Source of the DNA: Trematomus loennbergii
Taxonomy: Eukaryota; Chordata; Actinopteri; Perciformes; Nototheniidae
DNA length: 64,000 nt
Reading direction: 5' to 3'
Assembly: GCA_012861695.1 (NCBI GenBank)
Contig: JAAOOA010000148.1
Span: 1,043,091 to 1,107,090, forward strand
Part shown: piece after piece, positions 12,330-24,395 of the stretch
How the letters are laid out: each line of letters starts with the position of its first letter
Numbering within the stretch: the stretch's first letter is position 1
The notes under the pieces: generated by a model
The model's input: the letters and a program-made list of their open reading frames with translations, nothing else
Database searches by the model: none
What the model was told of the DNA's origin: nothing
Position numbers and translations under genes: made by a program

Positions 12330-12732
12330 GTTTTTTTTATTTATTCCACAAATATATATCATACATGGAGATGTAAATAAAAATCACACCCGCCTCAGTT
12401 TATAGTCCACTCAAATCTACACGTTCACATACATTACCCCTTTCCTTCTAAGTCTTTGTATATTATACATAAATACAGACATTCATTTAAATTCTCTGAC
12501 AAAATGGTGTCGTTTTTAATCTAACAAACGTAAATAAGCTTTTTTTGATTATTTTTATATTATATTTCTACTTTTTTTTAATGCTATTTTATTCTATTTA
12601 CATTTTGAATTGTTTATTTCTTGTCTTTTCATTTCTCTAATGTACAATGCCATGTCTTTTTATGCTGCTGCAACGCAAACATTTCCCAAATTGGTATCAA
12701 TAAACTACATCTTATCTTTTATCTTATCTTAT
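12330..12732 (+). repeat. LINE/SINE-like 3' region ending in an (ATCTT)-type tail
   Basis: An A/T-rich stretch ends with CCCAAATTGGTATCAATAAA followed by ACTACATCTTATCTTTTATC and more CTTAT. This is the sense version of the tail seen in reverse at about 62047-62110 and resembles common teleost non-LTR 3' ends. It is 5'-truncated and non-coding. Confidence 0.5.
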
Positions 12733-13654
12733 TAACATTTTAACTAAATGCAATATACAAGATATCAAACGGAAATAATTGAATTAAACATATGCATTTT
12801 TATATTTGAAGTGCTTTCCAAATGAAAGTGGATAAAATAAATGCTTTGGTAACCTAGACTTCTTGGGGAAATAGATTAAAATAAACATGAGAAGACAGTA
12901 TATCAAACTCCAGGATGAAATACATTCAATTCAATTACAAATAATAAAAAGGCCACCTTAGTGGAGCTTAATCGCATTTAAAATAGCTAATTTAATTACA
13001 TTTATTGTTTATTCAGTTTAATACTTTCAAATTAGCTTAGCCCTCGAGTCTGTCTCCACTGAGTCAGTTTCTTTTTAATATTCATCAATGATTAGAGGAG
13101 CCACATCACACATGTATGATGTTAGGAACATGCAGTATCACAGTGAATGTGAATGTGAGAATAATGAATATTAAAGTGTCCATAACTGTCAGTGGGGTCA
13201 TAGTGTTGTTGGTCGGCTCCAATTAATCAACATTTCTTCAGCTCTTGTCAATGTTTGACAGCGTTTGCTCTGACGGTCATTATTATTTCTGAATGCTGAG
13301 AAGTCACATCGCCACAAAGTGTGTGGTGTTACCATGACAACTAGACTATGTGATATGGTGATTTTCATATTTGTTTTGTTTTTCTCTCTCTGTTCCCAAA
13401 ATAGCATTTACATGAACTATGTCCTATGTTGTGTTTTCAATTTGGTGAAATGTATTTGGAAATGTACAGTATGGTATAATAACTCTGATCTCTATATCCC
13501 TGGATATAAATGTGTTGTTATCATCGCTGTTCATGTTATTTTTTGTCACTATTGCTATGAAAACATTGGATACAACTTGAAAGTCTCAAATCCGACAACT
13601 TATAATTATAATAAAAAATTATTATATCAGCAAATGTTATGTTACTGTTACACT
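12733..13654. other. unassigned A/T-rich sequence
   Basis: No repeat family or gene is recognised. The small frames here lack domain signatures. Confidence 0.3.
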
Positions 13655-14520
13655 TCGAGAAGACATATTTTCAGCTCATTTTCAGGTGTTTATCAGTATG
13701 TAGTGTCTCTACTTTAAAGAGTCCTCTCCTGCTGATGTTCAGGTGTATATCAGTATGTAGTGTCTCTACTTTAAAGAGTCCTCTCCTGCTGATGTTCAGA
13801 TGTATATCAGTATGTAGTGTCTCTACTTAAAGAGTCCTCTCCTGCTGATGTTTAGGTGTTTATCTATGTATGTCTCTACTTTAAAGAGTCCTCTCCTGCT
13901 GATGTTCAGGTGTATATCAGTATGTAGTGTCTCTACTTTAAAGAGTCCTCTCCTGCTGATGTTTAGGTGTATATCAGTATGTAGTGTCTCTACTTTAAAG
14001 AGTCCTCTCCTGCTGATGTTCAGGTGTATATCAGTATGTAGTGTCTCTACTTAAAGAGTCCTCTCCTGCTGATGTTCAGGTCTATATCAGTATGTAGTGT
14101 CTCTACTTTAAAGAGTCCTCTCCTGCTGATGTTCAGGTCTATATCAGTATGTAGTGTCTCTACTTTAAAGAGTCCTCTCCTGCTGATGTTCAGGTGTATA
14201 TCAGTATGTAGTGTCTCTACTTTAAAGAGTCCTCTCCTGCTGATGTTCAGGTGTATATCAGTATGTAGTGTCTCTACTTTAAAGAGTCCTCTCCTGCTGA
14301 TGTTTAGGTGTTATCAGTATGTAGTGTCTCTACTTTAAAGAGTCCTCTCCTGCTGATGTTCAGGTGTATATCAGTATGTAGTGTCTCTACTTTAAGAGTC
14401 CTCTCCTGCTGATGTTCAGGATTTTAGGCTCTGCAGACCATTTACAAGCAACAACAAACCTATAGAACACACTACAGGATTGGGAGAACCTCAGAAAAAA
14501 GCACAACAGGGCCTCTTTAA
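13655..14520 (-). mobile_element. family B MITE with 57-bp array, copy B2
   Basis: The left end AGAAGACATATTTTCAGCTC matches the unexpanded terminus seen in B3. The right end GCACAACAGGGCCTCTTTAA is the reverse complement of the B1 start. The interior (13685-14418) is about 12-13 units of the 57-bp repeat in reverse orientation, with single-base deletions in several units. Confidence 0.8.
13685..14418 (-). repeat. 57-bp minisatellite of copy B2
   Basis: The unit in this orientation reads TACTTTAAAGAGTCCTCTCC, TGCTGATGTTCAGGTGTATA, TCAGTATGTAGTGTCTC. Unit variants (GTTTAGG, GTCTAT, GTGTTTAT) recur in patches. The short open frames merely reflect the 57-bp (19-codon) period. Confidence 0.93.
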
Positions 14521-15297
14521 ACTGCTTATAATACTTTAGGTTTGATGATGTGTGAGCTGTATTGTGTTTCGGTTTCTCTCTGTGTTCTCAGTACAATCCT
14601 TCTATGATTGCTCAAAGTGGAGACAAACCATATAACTCTTCACTTCCACTTGATGAAATAATTTCACTTTGTCAATGGAGCAGAAGATTTGTATTGACAG
14701 GACCTCTCAGTCCAGAGGAGCTGTGCCTGGCCGGCTATTCAAAACAATACCTGGCAGCAACATAATCACCGAGCTACAAACCTCTGCCAACGAACTAAAC
14801 GCCGGTGGCTTTGCTCATTTCAACTTCATGTCTGTGGAGAGCAGAGTATCCCATGTTGGAGTCTGAAAAACACCTTGATACCTGAGAGAGTTCTTACTGT
14901 ATTACACTTTCAATTACACCAAAACACAAGGCTTTTTTTAGATAGTCTTTCAGAATGACCCGTCCAATTTGCTGCCAACACATTCTCCTTCTGTGTTTTT
15001 TCTAAGAGCTGAAACCACATGTTTGTGTTTAAGTACAGAGCCAAAGAAGTAGGAAGTTATGAACGTCCTCAGAGTGCAGGCATAGGGAAGACTTGGAGGG
15101 ACATTTGTTCTTCAATTTGACTTCAAAGTCTGTAAATATGTCACATCTTCTTAGTCATTGTTGAAGACTATCCTTCTCTAACTCTACAATCATTTAAGAT
15201 GTCTAGCAGGGATCGAAACGCTCGGTGACGTTAGTGGATCACCGTCAATAGAGTTAGTCTGTTTCATAGTTTGTATTTCAGTCAGCATATTTTGACA
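14521..15297. other. unassigned sequence
   Basis: Two overlapping frames of about 65 codons near 14562-14866 show no recognisable domain or splice context. No other signal is seen. Confidence 0.3.
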
Positions 15298-15850
15298 GTG
15301 TGCGTCACTTTTTAGTGTCCCCTGGTCTCCCAGCTGTGTGCGTCACTTGTTAGTGTCACCTGGTCTCCCTGCTGTGTGCGTCACTTGTTAGTGTCCCCTG
15401 GTCTCAGTTGTGTGCGTCACTTGTTAGTGTCCCCTGGTCTCCCTGCTGTGTGCGTCACTTGTTAGTGTCCCTGGTCTCAGTTGTGTGCGTCACTTGTTAG
15501 TGTCCCCTGGTCTCTCTGCTGTGTGCGTCACTTGTTAGTGTCCCCTGGTCTCAGTGTGTGCGTCACTTGTTAGTGTCCCCTGGTCTCCCTGCTGTGTGCG
15601 TCACTTGTTAGTGTCCCCTGGTCTCAGTTGTGTGCGTCACTTGTTAGTGTCCCCTGTTCTCCCAGCTGTGTGCGACTTGTTAGTGTCCCCTGGTCTCAGT
15701 TGTGTGCGTCACTTGTTAGTGTCCCTGGTCTCCCTGCTGTGTGCGTCACTTGTTAGTGTCCCCTGGTCTCAGTTGTGTGCGTCACTTGTTAGTGTCCCCT
15801 GGTCTCCCTGCTGTGTGCGTCACTTGTTAGTGTCCCCTGGTCTCAGTTGT
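15298..15850. repeat. alternating 38/36-bp minisatellite
   Basis: Units GTGTGCGTCACTTGTTAGTG then TCCCCTGGTCTC end alternately in CCTGCT (38 bp) and AGTT (36 bp), giving a higher-order dimer of about 74 bp. There are about 15 units. Several lack one base (for example TCCCTGG for TCCCCTGG). The flanks match the single-copy relative near 4.7 kb. Confidence 0.92.
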
Positions 15851-17184
15851 GTTTTGAGCTTTTTGCAGCGTATTATTTATTTTCACCGATTTGTTTATGC
15901 AGCGCTTTTAGTAAAGGCCGGTTAAGATCTATATTTGCGTGTTTTTTAATTGAAATATTTTTGGGCTGTTGTAGCACGTTAGCACCTGTTGGCCCCCATA
16001 CAGGAGCCCACTCTTAACATGAATGCAAAATAGAGCTACTAACAGCATCTTTAGAGGGTTCAATAACACACAAAAAAAAAAACAAAATGCAAACTATTAC
16101 AAAGATCTCAATGTACAGCTACATAACAGTTGAACACCTCTTTGACTAACTGTCTAGGAATCCTAGGTTTCACAAAGGCAGCATGTAGAACAACACTGCT
16201 CTCCTTTGTACAGGCTTTTATTTTTCCTCTGGTCCCTTAGTGTAATCCTATTTGTCTTTTCTAAACAGCCACTGAGACAACAGGTACATAAGTAACACTT
16301 GGACAAATACAGCTGCTGTCACAGAATAACTCAAACGGCCCGTCCAGCCCTCCGAACTCAGCTCTCCAAACATTTCATTAGACGAACGATTCCCCCCGCA
16401 TCGCTTCAGAGGAGCCGTTTGTTGCACCTGGCCAAGGTGAGCGCCGGATTTATAGTGGAATACGCATAACCTCAAGGTGAACTGGCTCGTAATGACACTA
16501 TCTCAGAGTGCCTCTCCCTCATCTTCACACAGCATATAAACCCAGGAGAGATGTGTCCAGAATCAAGGATCCCGCCTTCTCCTGCCAACATTTTCCATCT
16601 GGATAAGGCTTGTTTAATCATTCTACGAGTCTTTCGCATGCCGCTTACCGATGACTTTAAATCTCACAAGTGAGCCTGGAGCCCTTCGGACATAATGAAG
16701 GTGAGTTATAGATAAGAAAGAAGCACATAAAGTGGGCAGATGAGAACTGGTAAAAGATAAAGGGGAACAGAAAAGAGATTCTGTGGATGATAAGAGGCTG
16801 TTAGTAATCAGGTTTGAGGAGTAACAGATTACATGTAATGGGATTATGTATTCAGGATACAAAAAAGGTAACTGTATTTCATATATTTTTATTTAAAAAA
16901 GATGTAATCAGATTACTGTTAAAAAAAAACAGTAATCTGACTTTAAAATAAAATTCTGTCTTTTTAGAAAAATCTGGACTTTAAAGAAAAAGTCGTACTT
17001 TTTTTTAAATTTCTTTTTATTTTGCCTTTATTTTCCAAATTTTAATTCCTGACTTTAATATAATTCTGACTTCTTTTTTAAATTCTCACATTTTTGAAAT
17101 GGATCAGCTGTTCTCTAATACGTTAAGAGAGAATCTATACTTCTACGGCCTGAATCTGCTTCATGTTTTTCACTTTCTTTGCTT
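15851..17184. other. repeat flank and unassigned sequence
   Basis: 15851-16000 is the right flank of the dispersed repeat that hosts the minisatellite (TTTTTGCAGCG, GCGCTTTTAGTAAAG, TTAGCACCTGTTGGCC). 16001-16850 shows nothing recognisable. 16860-17100 is poly-A/T-rich low-complexity DNA. Confidence 0.4.
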
Positions 17185-17655
17185 CATTCGTTCTGTTTTT
17201 AATTCAGCAGCACTCTCTTCAACCTCCACTGGCTCCCGGTCAAGTCCCGCATCACCTACAAACTCCTCCTCCTCACCTACAAGTCCCTCCATGCCCTCTC
17301 CCCTCAGTCCCTCACAGATCTCCTCCACCCATACATCCGTCCCGCACCCTTCGATCCTCAGACTCTGGCCTGCTCTCCATTCCCCATTCACGCCTCCGCA
17401 CCTTCGGGGACCGTGCCTTCAGTGTCGCTGCCCCCCCCCCCCCTCTGGAACTCCCTCCCTGCAGAAATCCGTAACGCCCCTTCTCTGAACATCTTCAAAT
17501 CAACCCTGAAAACTCATCTGTTCAACAAAGCCTTCCAACAGTAACTCACTTCCATTTCTGCCCCCTGTTTTATGTCTTGTCCTTATATGTTTCTTGTTAA
17601 GCGACCTAGGGTTAATGAAAGGTGCTATATACATTAAAGTTATTATTATTATTAA
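17185..17655 (+). mobile_element. L2/CR1-like LINE, C-terminal end of ORF2 and 3' tail (broken)
   Basis: Reading the plus strand with frame changes gives the typical end of a teleost LINE reverse transcriptase polyprotein. LHWLPVKSRITYKLLLLTYK is followed by SLHALSPQSL, then LWNSLPAEIRN and IFKSTLKTHLFNKAF before a stop near 17541. The 3' tail is GGTGCTATATACATTAAAGT then (TTA)n, as in L2-type elements. The copy is severely 5'-truncated, and a C tract near 17431-17444 is one likely frame break. Confidence 0.82.
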
Positions 17656-18569
17656 CCTATATGTTCATAAAATAGTGTGTGTGAGCTTAACTGTGTGTAT
17701 TAACTGTGGTAGGCTACTGCCTGAATATGCTTCATTAAAGGCAGGTTTTCCTATAAATAAAATTTAGATTTTTGTTTCTTGGTTTCTTCTTTTTTAAGAT
17801 CACATTGTTTTGTTGTCTTACATAATACACTTGATATTTGTTTTCTTAGTTGCATTGCATTTGATATAGGGTTAATCTAGAAGTAACAGAAAGTAATCAA
17901 GTTATATTTATTTTAAATACTCAGATAATCTGCTAATTTTAACATATTTGTTTAGCTTTAAAGTAATTCTCCACTGTAATATGTGTGCGTGCATAAATGC
18001 ATGCAGCTCTAGTCTTAATGCATATTCATGGCCTTTATATAACATAGGATATTATATAACAGCTATAAGATCATCTTGTCCTTCTCTTACCTATTAACTG
18101 TCATGCAGGAGGCTCACTTATAAACATCTTACATTCTTTGATGACTTTATTTCAGACCAAAGCTGTTCTCAGGAGAGATTAATGATTGCTTTCATCTTTA
18201 TATACATGCATACAGGCACATACTGGTCCAAACACAGAAAGCCTTTAAAGGAGCTCTCCACCAAAATAAAAATGTTTTATGAATGTAACAATCCCCTCCC
18301 GTCGGCATTAAAGGTTATGTGTATTATATAATGCACTTGTTTTGCGTCCTATATATGTTAGGGTTAACACCTTTCATGATATTCTGCCACAATATTGTTA
18401 GCATGTTAAGTCACTTGCATCCAACATAAAACAAACATACTTTGTAGAATTACCATACTAGCCTCAAAAAGGGTCTGTGTAATAAATTCCATGGCAAGAA
18501 ATGTTGGAAATACTTTTTTATACTGAGCTGTTACAAGGTAAAGAATGGGGAATTACTCCTGATGGTAAA
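17656..18569. other. unassigned A/T-rich sequence
   Basis: No gene or known repeat is recognised. Confidence 0.3.
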
Positions 18570-19320
18570 TCTAAAGTCATGTGACGTGCTGTAGTTCCTT
18601 TATAGCCCAACATTAGCCACCTTTAGCTTAGCGGTGGTGACGTGAAGTCATGTGACCGTGCTGTAGTTCCTCTATAGCCCAACATTAGCCTCCTTTAGCT
18701 TAGCGGTGGTGACGTGAAGTCATGTGACCGTGCTGTAGTTCCTTTAGCCCAACATTAGCCTCCTTTAGCTTAGCGGTGGTGACGTGAAGTCATGTGACCG
18801 TGCTGTAGTTCCTTTATAGCCCAACATTAGCCACCTTTAGCTTAGCGGTGGTGACGTGAAGTCATGTGACCGTGCTGTAGTTCCTCTATAGCCCAACATT
18901 AGCCGCCTTTAGCTTAGCGGTGGTGACGTGAAGTCATGTGACCGTGCTGTAGTTCCTTTATAGCCCAACATTAGCCACCTTTAGCTTAGCGGTGGTGACG
19001 TGAAGTCATGTGACCGTGCTGTAGTTCCTTATAGCCCAACATTAGCCTCCTTTAGCTTAGCGTGGTGACGTGAAGTCATGTGACCGTGCTGTAGTTCCTT
19101 TATAGCCCAACATTAGCCACCTTTAGCTTAGCGGTGGTGACATGAAGTCATGTGACCGTGCTGTAGTTCCTTTATAGCCCAACATTAGCCTCCTTTAGCT
19201 TAGCGGTGGTGACGTGAAGTCATGTGACCGTGCTGTAGTTCCTCTATAGCCCAACATTAGCCGCCTTTAGCTTAGCGGTGGTGACGTGAAGTCATGTGAC
19301 CGTGCTGTAGTTTCTGTATA
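18570..19320. repeat. 72-bp minisatellite (about 11 units)
   Basis: The unit contains GTGACGTGAAGTCATGTGAC, CGTGCTGTAGTTCCTTTATA, GCCCAACATTAGCC(T/A/G)CC and TTTAGCTTAGCGGTG. It recurs from about 18570 to 19320 with few substitutions and a few single-base losses (for example 19029 and 19062). CRE-like TGACGTGA and CATGTGAC motifs are repeated in each unit. It contains no long open frame. Confidence 0.93.
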
Positions 19321-20692
19321 GCCTAGCGTTAGCTTTTTCCTCCAGAATTCATTAGGCCTATGTGTTGTTAAAATGTGGAGATTATCCTGCTGAACAAAAT
19401 ATGTAAGTGTCATTCACATTTGTTTGCTATTACATTCTCTCCAATTCCAATAGAAACATTGGCTTTTTATGGAGAGAACCAGGAAGCGGCTAACGTCCAG
19501 GATGGCGTACAAAAATAAGTCATCCCTACACTACAAGAAAGCAACACATTGGAGGAAATGGAGCTGAGATGTAGGACAAGCACAAACACTCCCTCCACAT
19601 AAATATGAAGAAAAACATCCCATTTAAATTCTGCTTTACTTCAATGTAAACACCAACATTGACAGGCTTTAACTGCCTAACATCTGTGATACTAACACCA
19701 CAGAAAGCAGCCTGGCATCGAGTCGTGAACAGCAAACGTTTGATACATCGTAGTGTCTTTTATCTTTCAACAAGTCCATCACTGTGGTAGATTACATTAA
19801 GAAAACACTTCACATTACCAGATAATCTGTACAGGCCATCAGTCCAGATCAAGATCAGACCAGTGCACTTCCTCTCAGTTGTCACAATGTCTAAATCTGC
19901 TGTTTAATTGGACTGATAAGCCTCTGCCCTCTTAATAAGAGTAACACCTAAGTCTGGGAATGCTCATTTAATTAAGCATGTGCATCTAACACACACACAG
20001 AAGTGCTAAGCGCAGCTAAGAAGATGACACTTAATGTGTTGGGTGAATGAAAACAAACTAATCAGCTTCAGCAGCGACTTATTGGAGCATTGGAAACTAA
20101 TCAAGATGACAAAAAGGAGCCGTGCAGGTCCAGAAACAAAAAGATTAAGTTATCTAAGAGGACAAAAGAAGACAAATACAATGTTAAGTTTATATTAGAC
20201 AGTCTGAAACCCCTTTGTTCTTGTTTTGTCTGCAGTAATGATGGTATAGTGGCCTCATTATGTAACTTTGTAAATGGTAAGCATACAATCGGTTGACCAG
20301 ATGCATGCAGTTGACAAAAATGCACAAATGTGATATGTAGTCGGGGAGTTAAGACATGAGATATCATTTGACAATTTGGGGCTCTCGGGACGTAATTAAG
20401 AAATAAGAAAGCAGTATAAAGAGGCCCTTAAATGCTTCTAGCTTGGGTAAAGTATAGAACATTATAATGAAGATTTATAAGGAATATGAGGTACGAATTC
20501 GAATGGACAATAATGTATGCCTGAGTATTACTATTGTATCCATTCTTTATTTGTGTTTATTATTACTATTACTATTATATTTAATTCCAGATGTGTCAAC
20601 TGTTATTAATGTATGTATCTATATGTGTTTATTTGTTATGTATGCTTTGTGAATAATGTCTTTAAAATGCAAATGTTAAATGCTTCCTTGGG
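19321..20692. other. unassigned sequence, possibly containing conserved non-coding DNA
   Basis: No gene or repeat is recognised. 19900-20080 is rich in AATTA/TAAT-type homeodomain-like words and is not obviously repetitive. Confidence 0.3.
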
Positions 20693-20836
20693 TTACCTTC
20701 TCCTGTAGTGTGTTCTATAGGTTTTAGTGGTCTTCAAAAGCAAAAATCCCTGTGCTTTGAACATTAAAGCATGGAGACATGATACAGACACAAAATACAA
20801 AATGAATCTGACAATGAGCAGAATATTTCCTCTTTA
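20693..20836 (+). mobile_element. short family B relic without an array
   Basis: It contains TAGTGTGTTCTATAGGTTTT, then GAACATTAAAGCATGGAGAC, and ends GAGCAGAATATTTCCTCTTTAA. The order matches family B, but only one unexpanded version of the terminal segment is present. Confidence 0.7.
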
Positions 20837-22203
20837 ACAATCTGGACACTATAATACCAATTTGTACTGAAAGCACCTGACACTACACACATTACACCCT
20901 CAAATGTGACATGCATGTTGTATTCTTCAAGATGTATCCACTCGTACTATTGTCACATACTTTTGTCAGTTTTCAAAGCGAGTTGTGTTATTGTATCCTC
21001 AGGGAGGTTAAGTGAATGTGACGTCCTCACACTGTCCTGTGATTCAAGAGCTTGTACATTTATTTTTAAAACCACCTTCCAACATTAAATGCATGATTTC
21101 ACAAGCAGCATTAATATTGGCCTATATTTCCATAATCGTTGTGGTCTTGCCTCCGAGGGAGAATAGAAACTCTCTGAAATGAGAAGAGTAAGAAATAAGT
21201 TTTTATGATCCCACAGAAGCTCCGACCAGAGGCTGAAAATCCTCTGGTTCTTACTTTGGAGCATGAGAAGTGTTGATCCTTGACCACAAACATTTCTATC
21301 CATATCAGTATAAACAGCTTAGACATGCAATGCCTCAGTGGTATACAACAGTAGTGGTTTCCAAAATCAGTCTAATCTCTAAGAAAAAAAGGTAAACTCC
21401 ACCAAAAGCTTTAGTACTGAAGATATGATGGAGAAACCTCAGGAGAAAATATTCAAAGAGGTTTCACTCGATGTGTTTGTTTACAGAGAGAGTTGAATAT
21501 CTGGGGAAATAGTAGTTGGATGCACATTGTGTTTTGTAGAAATACTAAGCACAATGATTGGAATTAGCCTACAGTTCATCGATAAGACTGTTACCAATAT
21601 CAGACCTAAAATATACAATGTGAGACCAGTTACAAAGGATTGTGTAGAAATATATTTGGTGTATAAGGGTACAATCAAATAAGTCCAATAGCAAAGCAAC
21701 ATTATTCTTTATATAGACAAAATAACTATCCAAATACAGATGACACATATTGGATAAAGCATATCATGTGTCAGAATAACATTCTGAATGTGAAGCTTCA
21801 TTTAGCTTTGCCATTGTTAGCTAATTACGCAAATAGTACCACACTTAACCAACCAGCACCTCTGAATCTGACTAACTATAGCCGTCTCACTCTATTTCCA
21901 GTCTTTTTGATGGACGACTACTCATTATAGTGTTATTTGGTCAAACTTTGTTGATCTAAGGTGGTTGGAACGATATATTTCTGTTCATTCATCTTCCTGC
22001 CATCGTATTAACCTCTCAGAAGCTGGTGATAGCTATCAGACAACATGACATTTGTACAAAGCTACCCTACAACTGAGTATGGCTCCTCTGTGTAGAAATG
22101 TCACTCAAAACAATGAATGTTATCTAGCTTGATGCAACATGATGCTAGCTGCCCAACTAGTTTGCTCTATATTATATTGCTATATTAGTTCATTACCACA
22201 CAT
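20837..22203. other. unassigned A/T-rich sequence
   Basis: Several 60-75-codon frames occur on both strands, but none has a recognisable domain. Confidence 0.3.
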
Positions 22204-22775
22204 TTAAAGGGGCCATATTATGCATTTTGAAGTTTTCCCTTCGCTGTACAGTGTAGTACATGATAGGCTAAGGGGCGGGACTCTCTAAACGGTTGACCAA
22301 TCACAACAGAGCCAGCAGCTAACCAAGCAGAGCAGACAGGGCTCTGGTTTCAGACAGAGGGTGAAAAGAGGTGCTGCAGCACAGACAGTATGAGAAAAAT
22401 AAAGAGCTTTTTGAACATTAAGCATGGAGACATGTAGAGACACTACATACTGATATACACCTGAACATCAGCAGGAGAGGACTCTTTAAAGTAGAGACAC
22501 TACATACTGATATACACCTGAACATCAGCAGGAGAGGACTCTTTAAAGTAAAGACACTACATACTGATATACACCTGAACATCAGCAGGAGAGGACTCTT
22601 TAAAGTAGAGACACTACATACTGATATACACCTGAACATCAGCAGGAGAGGACTCTTTAAAGTAGAGACACTACATACTGATATACACCTGAACATCAGC
22701 AGGAGAGGACTCTTTAAAGTAGAGACTATACATACTGATATACACCTGAACATCAGCAGGAGAGGACTCTTTAAG

Positions 22776-24321
22776 CAGGGGTCTCCAACCTTTCTTCATC
22801 TGAGAGCTACTTTCAAAAAATGAAAGTGGCCAAGAGCTACTTGCATCACATCGCTTACATTTATCACATAACCTCATCAGTTGAATTAAGCTATACTTTT
22901 GTACTCGTGTGAAATTGCAATACCTAAAGCTTATCAAAAATCTTAACTTCACATCAAGGTCCAAGAAAACGAAGATTTCTCACATATTATTACGGCCCTC
23001 ATAATAAGTACATCACTGAGAATTCACATAAATGTCCTTAACCTTAAAGCATTTCACTCTTTTGTTAGTGAGATGAATGGCGCTGCATGGAGTCCACCAT
23101 AGAGGTGTATGCTGGAGTGTACCCACTTAGGTTCACTCTAATAGAGTCATTTAAATGTTCATCTGTCAGTATTGTTCTGTATTTAGATTTCATGACATTC
23201 ATGTCAGAAAAAGCTGCTTCACAAAGTTTTGCTGAGACTTAAGCTGAACATTATTTTGGAGATCTCCACAGGATTGACACTGAACAGTTGTTCAGCCATC
23301 TTTTTCTTCTTCTTCTTCTTCTTCTTCTTTCTTCTTCTTCTTCTTCTCTTCTTCTTCTTCTTCTTCTTCTTCTTCTTCTTCTTCTTCTTCTTCTTCTCTT
23401 CTTCTTCTTCGTGTTGACATTAAATTATAAACCATAATAAATCAATTGTATAGGTCTAGCCTCCCTATATCTGTGTGTGAAAATGGTTCCATCCTCAAAA
23501 ACAAAAAACTAATACTTCTGCAGTCTAGCTGCAGCTTCTAGCTACGGTCTTCTGTTAAAAAAAAAAGACACTGAATGTCTTGAATGTGGCATCACACACA
23601 AGACTTAAGTCTGAACACAGCAGACAACAGGAGTATTTACAACAGCATTATAAAAACAAAATACTGCATGTGGGTGCACACTTACATTTTCTGTCTTACT
23701 GTTACATACATCCCATGAATGTATGATTAAGTTAGCTTCATCATATCTCAATCAGTGATAAGTGAATAATAAAGTTTCTATCGGGTCACTATCAGCCTGT
23801 CACTCATTATTTTCAGGAGGGGGCGGGGTTTGGAGGAACGGAGAGGAGACGGTGATCGCGGAAGCTTTCCTCCTGCCTTCACAAACTTTACACAAGTATT
23901 TATCAACTGAAAATAGCAAGAGGACATTCATACTCTGCAATCCAAGACTTGATTAAATCCACCAAAAACCTGACATGACGATAACGAGTGTTTTCAAAAA
24001 CACAAATCCTCCCTGTGTGTCTCTGAGCCGCAGCGACAGGGCCTGATTCAGAGCGGGTCATTCTGCTGTTAGTTCTGGACTGGTGTTGGTGGAGAAAGCA
24101 GACTGCTCCGTGTGTGGTGTCTCTGTGCCGCTGTCACGTCTGTTCCTTGATCTCTGCGTCACCGACCAATTTGATATTCGTGTGACAGAAAAAATTCTAA
24201 ATAAAAAAACCTTATTCCCAGCCGCGGCCGAAAAATCAATAAGCAACCTTACTACACTATAATCGATAATCGAGCGGCGAGCTACTGAAAAGCTGCCCGA
24301 TCGACGTGTTAGAGAGCCCTG
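22776..24321. mobile_element. non-autonomous hAT nested in family B copy B3
   Basis: It starts CAGGGGTCTCCAACCTTTC and ends TGTTAGAGAGCCCTG. CTTTAAAG follows the right end and a one-base-shorter CTTTAAG precedes the left end, consistent with an 8-bp duplication of the CTTTAAAG found in the 57-bp unit. No transposase is recognised. It carries a (TTC)n array. Confidence 0.85.
23303..23411. repeat. (TTC)n trinucleotide microsatellite
   Basis: About 110 bp of TTC with a few TCT slips. A polypyrimidine tract of this kind can form triplex (H-) DNA. Poly-Phe/Leu/Ser frames are artefacts. Confidence 0.96.
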
Positions 24322-24395
24322 CTTTAAAGCATGTCACAGTAGAGCAAAAACATAAAAACATGAACCTGAAAGTGAGCAGAATATGTCGTCTTTAA

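Larger units (their letters stand above)
22204..24395 (+). mobile_element. family B MITE, copy B3, split by a hAT insertion
   Basis: TTAA occurs at 22204-22207 and 24392-24395. The left end is TTAAAGGGGCCATATTATGC; the right end is GAGCAGAATATGTCGTCTTTAA. The 57-bp array (about six units, 22433-22775) is interrupted by a 1.5-kb hAT at 22776. The right part, after the hAT, holds the unexpanded terminus. Confidence 0.82.

Noticed and set aside
13319..13717. 132-codon Cys/Tyr/Val-rich hydrophobic frame
   Set aside because: It runs into the family B array and has A/T-rich random composition with no recognisable domain or signal architecture.
17099..17488. Ser/Thr/Pro-rich 129-codon frame that could look like a mucin-type protein
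   Set aside because: Another frame of the same DNA gives a clear LINE ORF2 C-terminus (LHWLPVKSRITYK), so this frame is a shadow.
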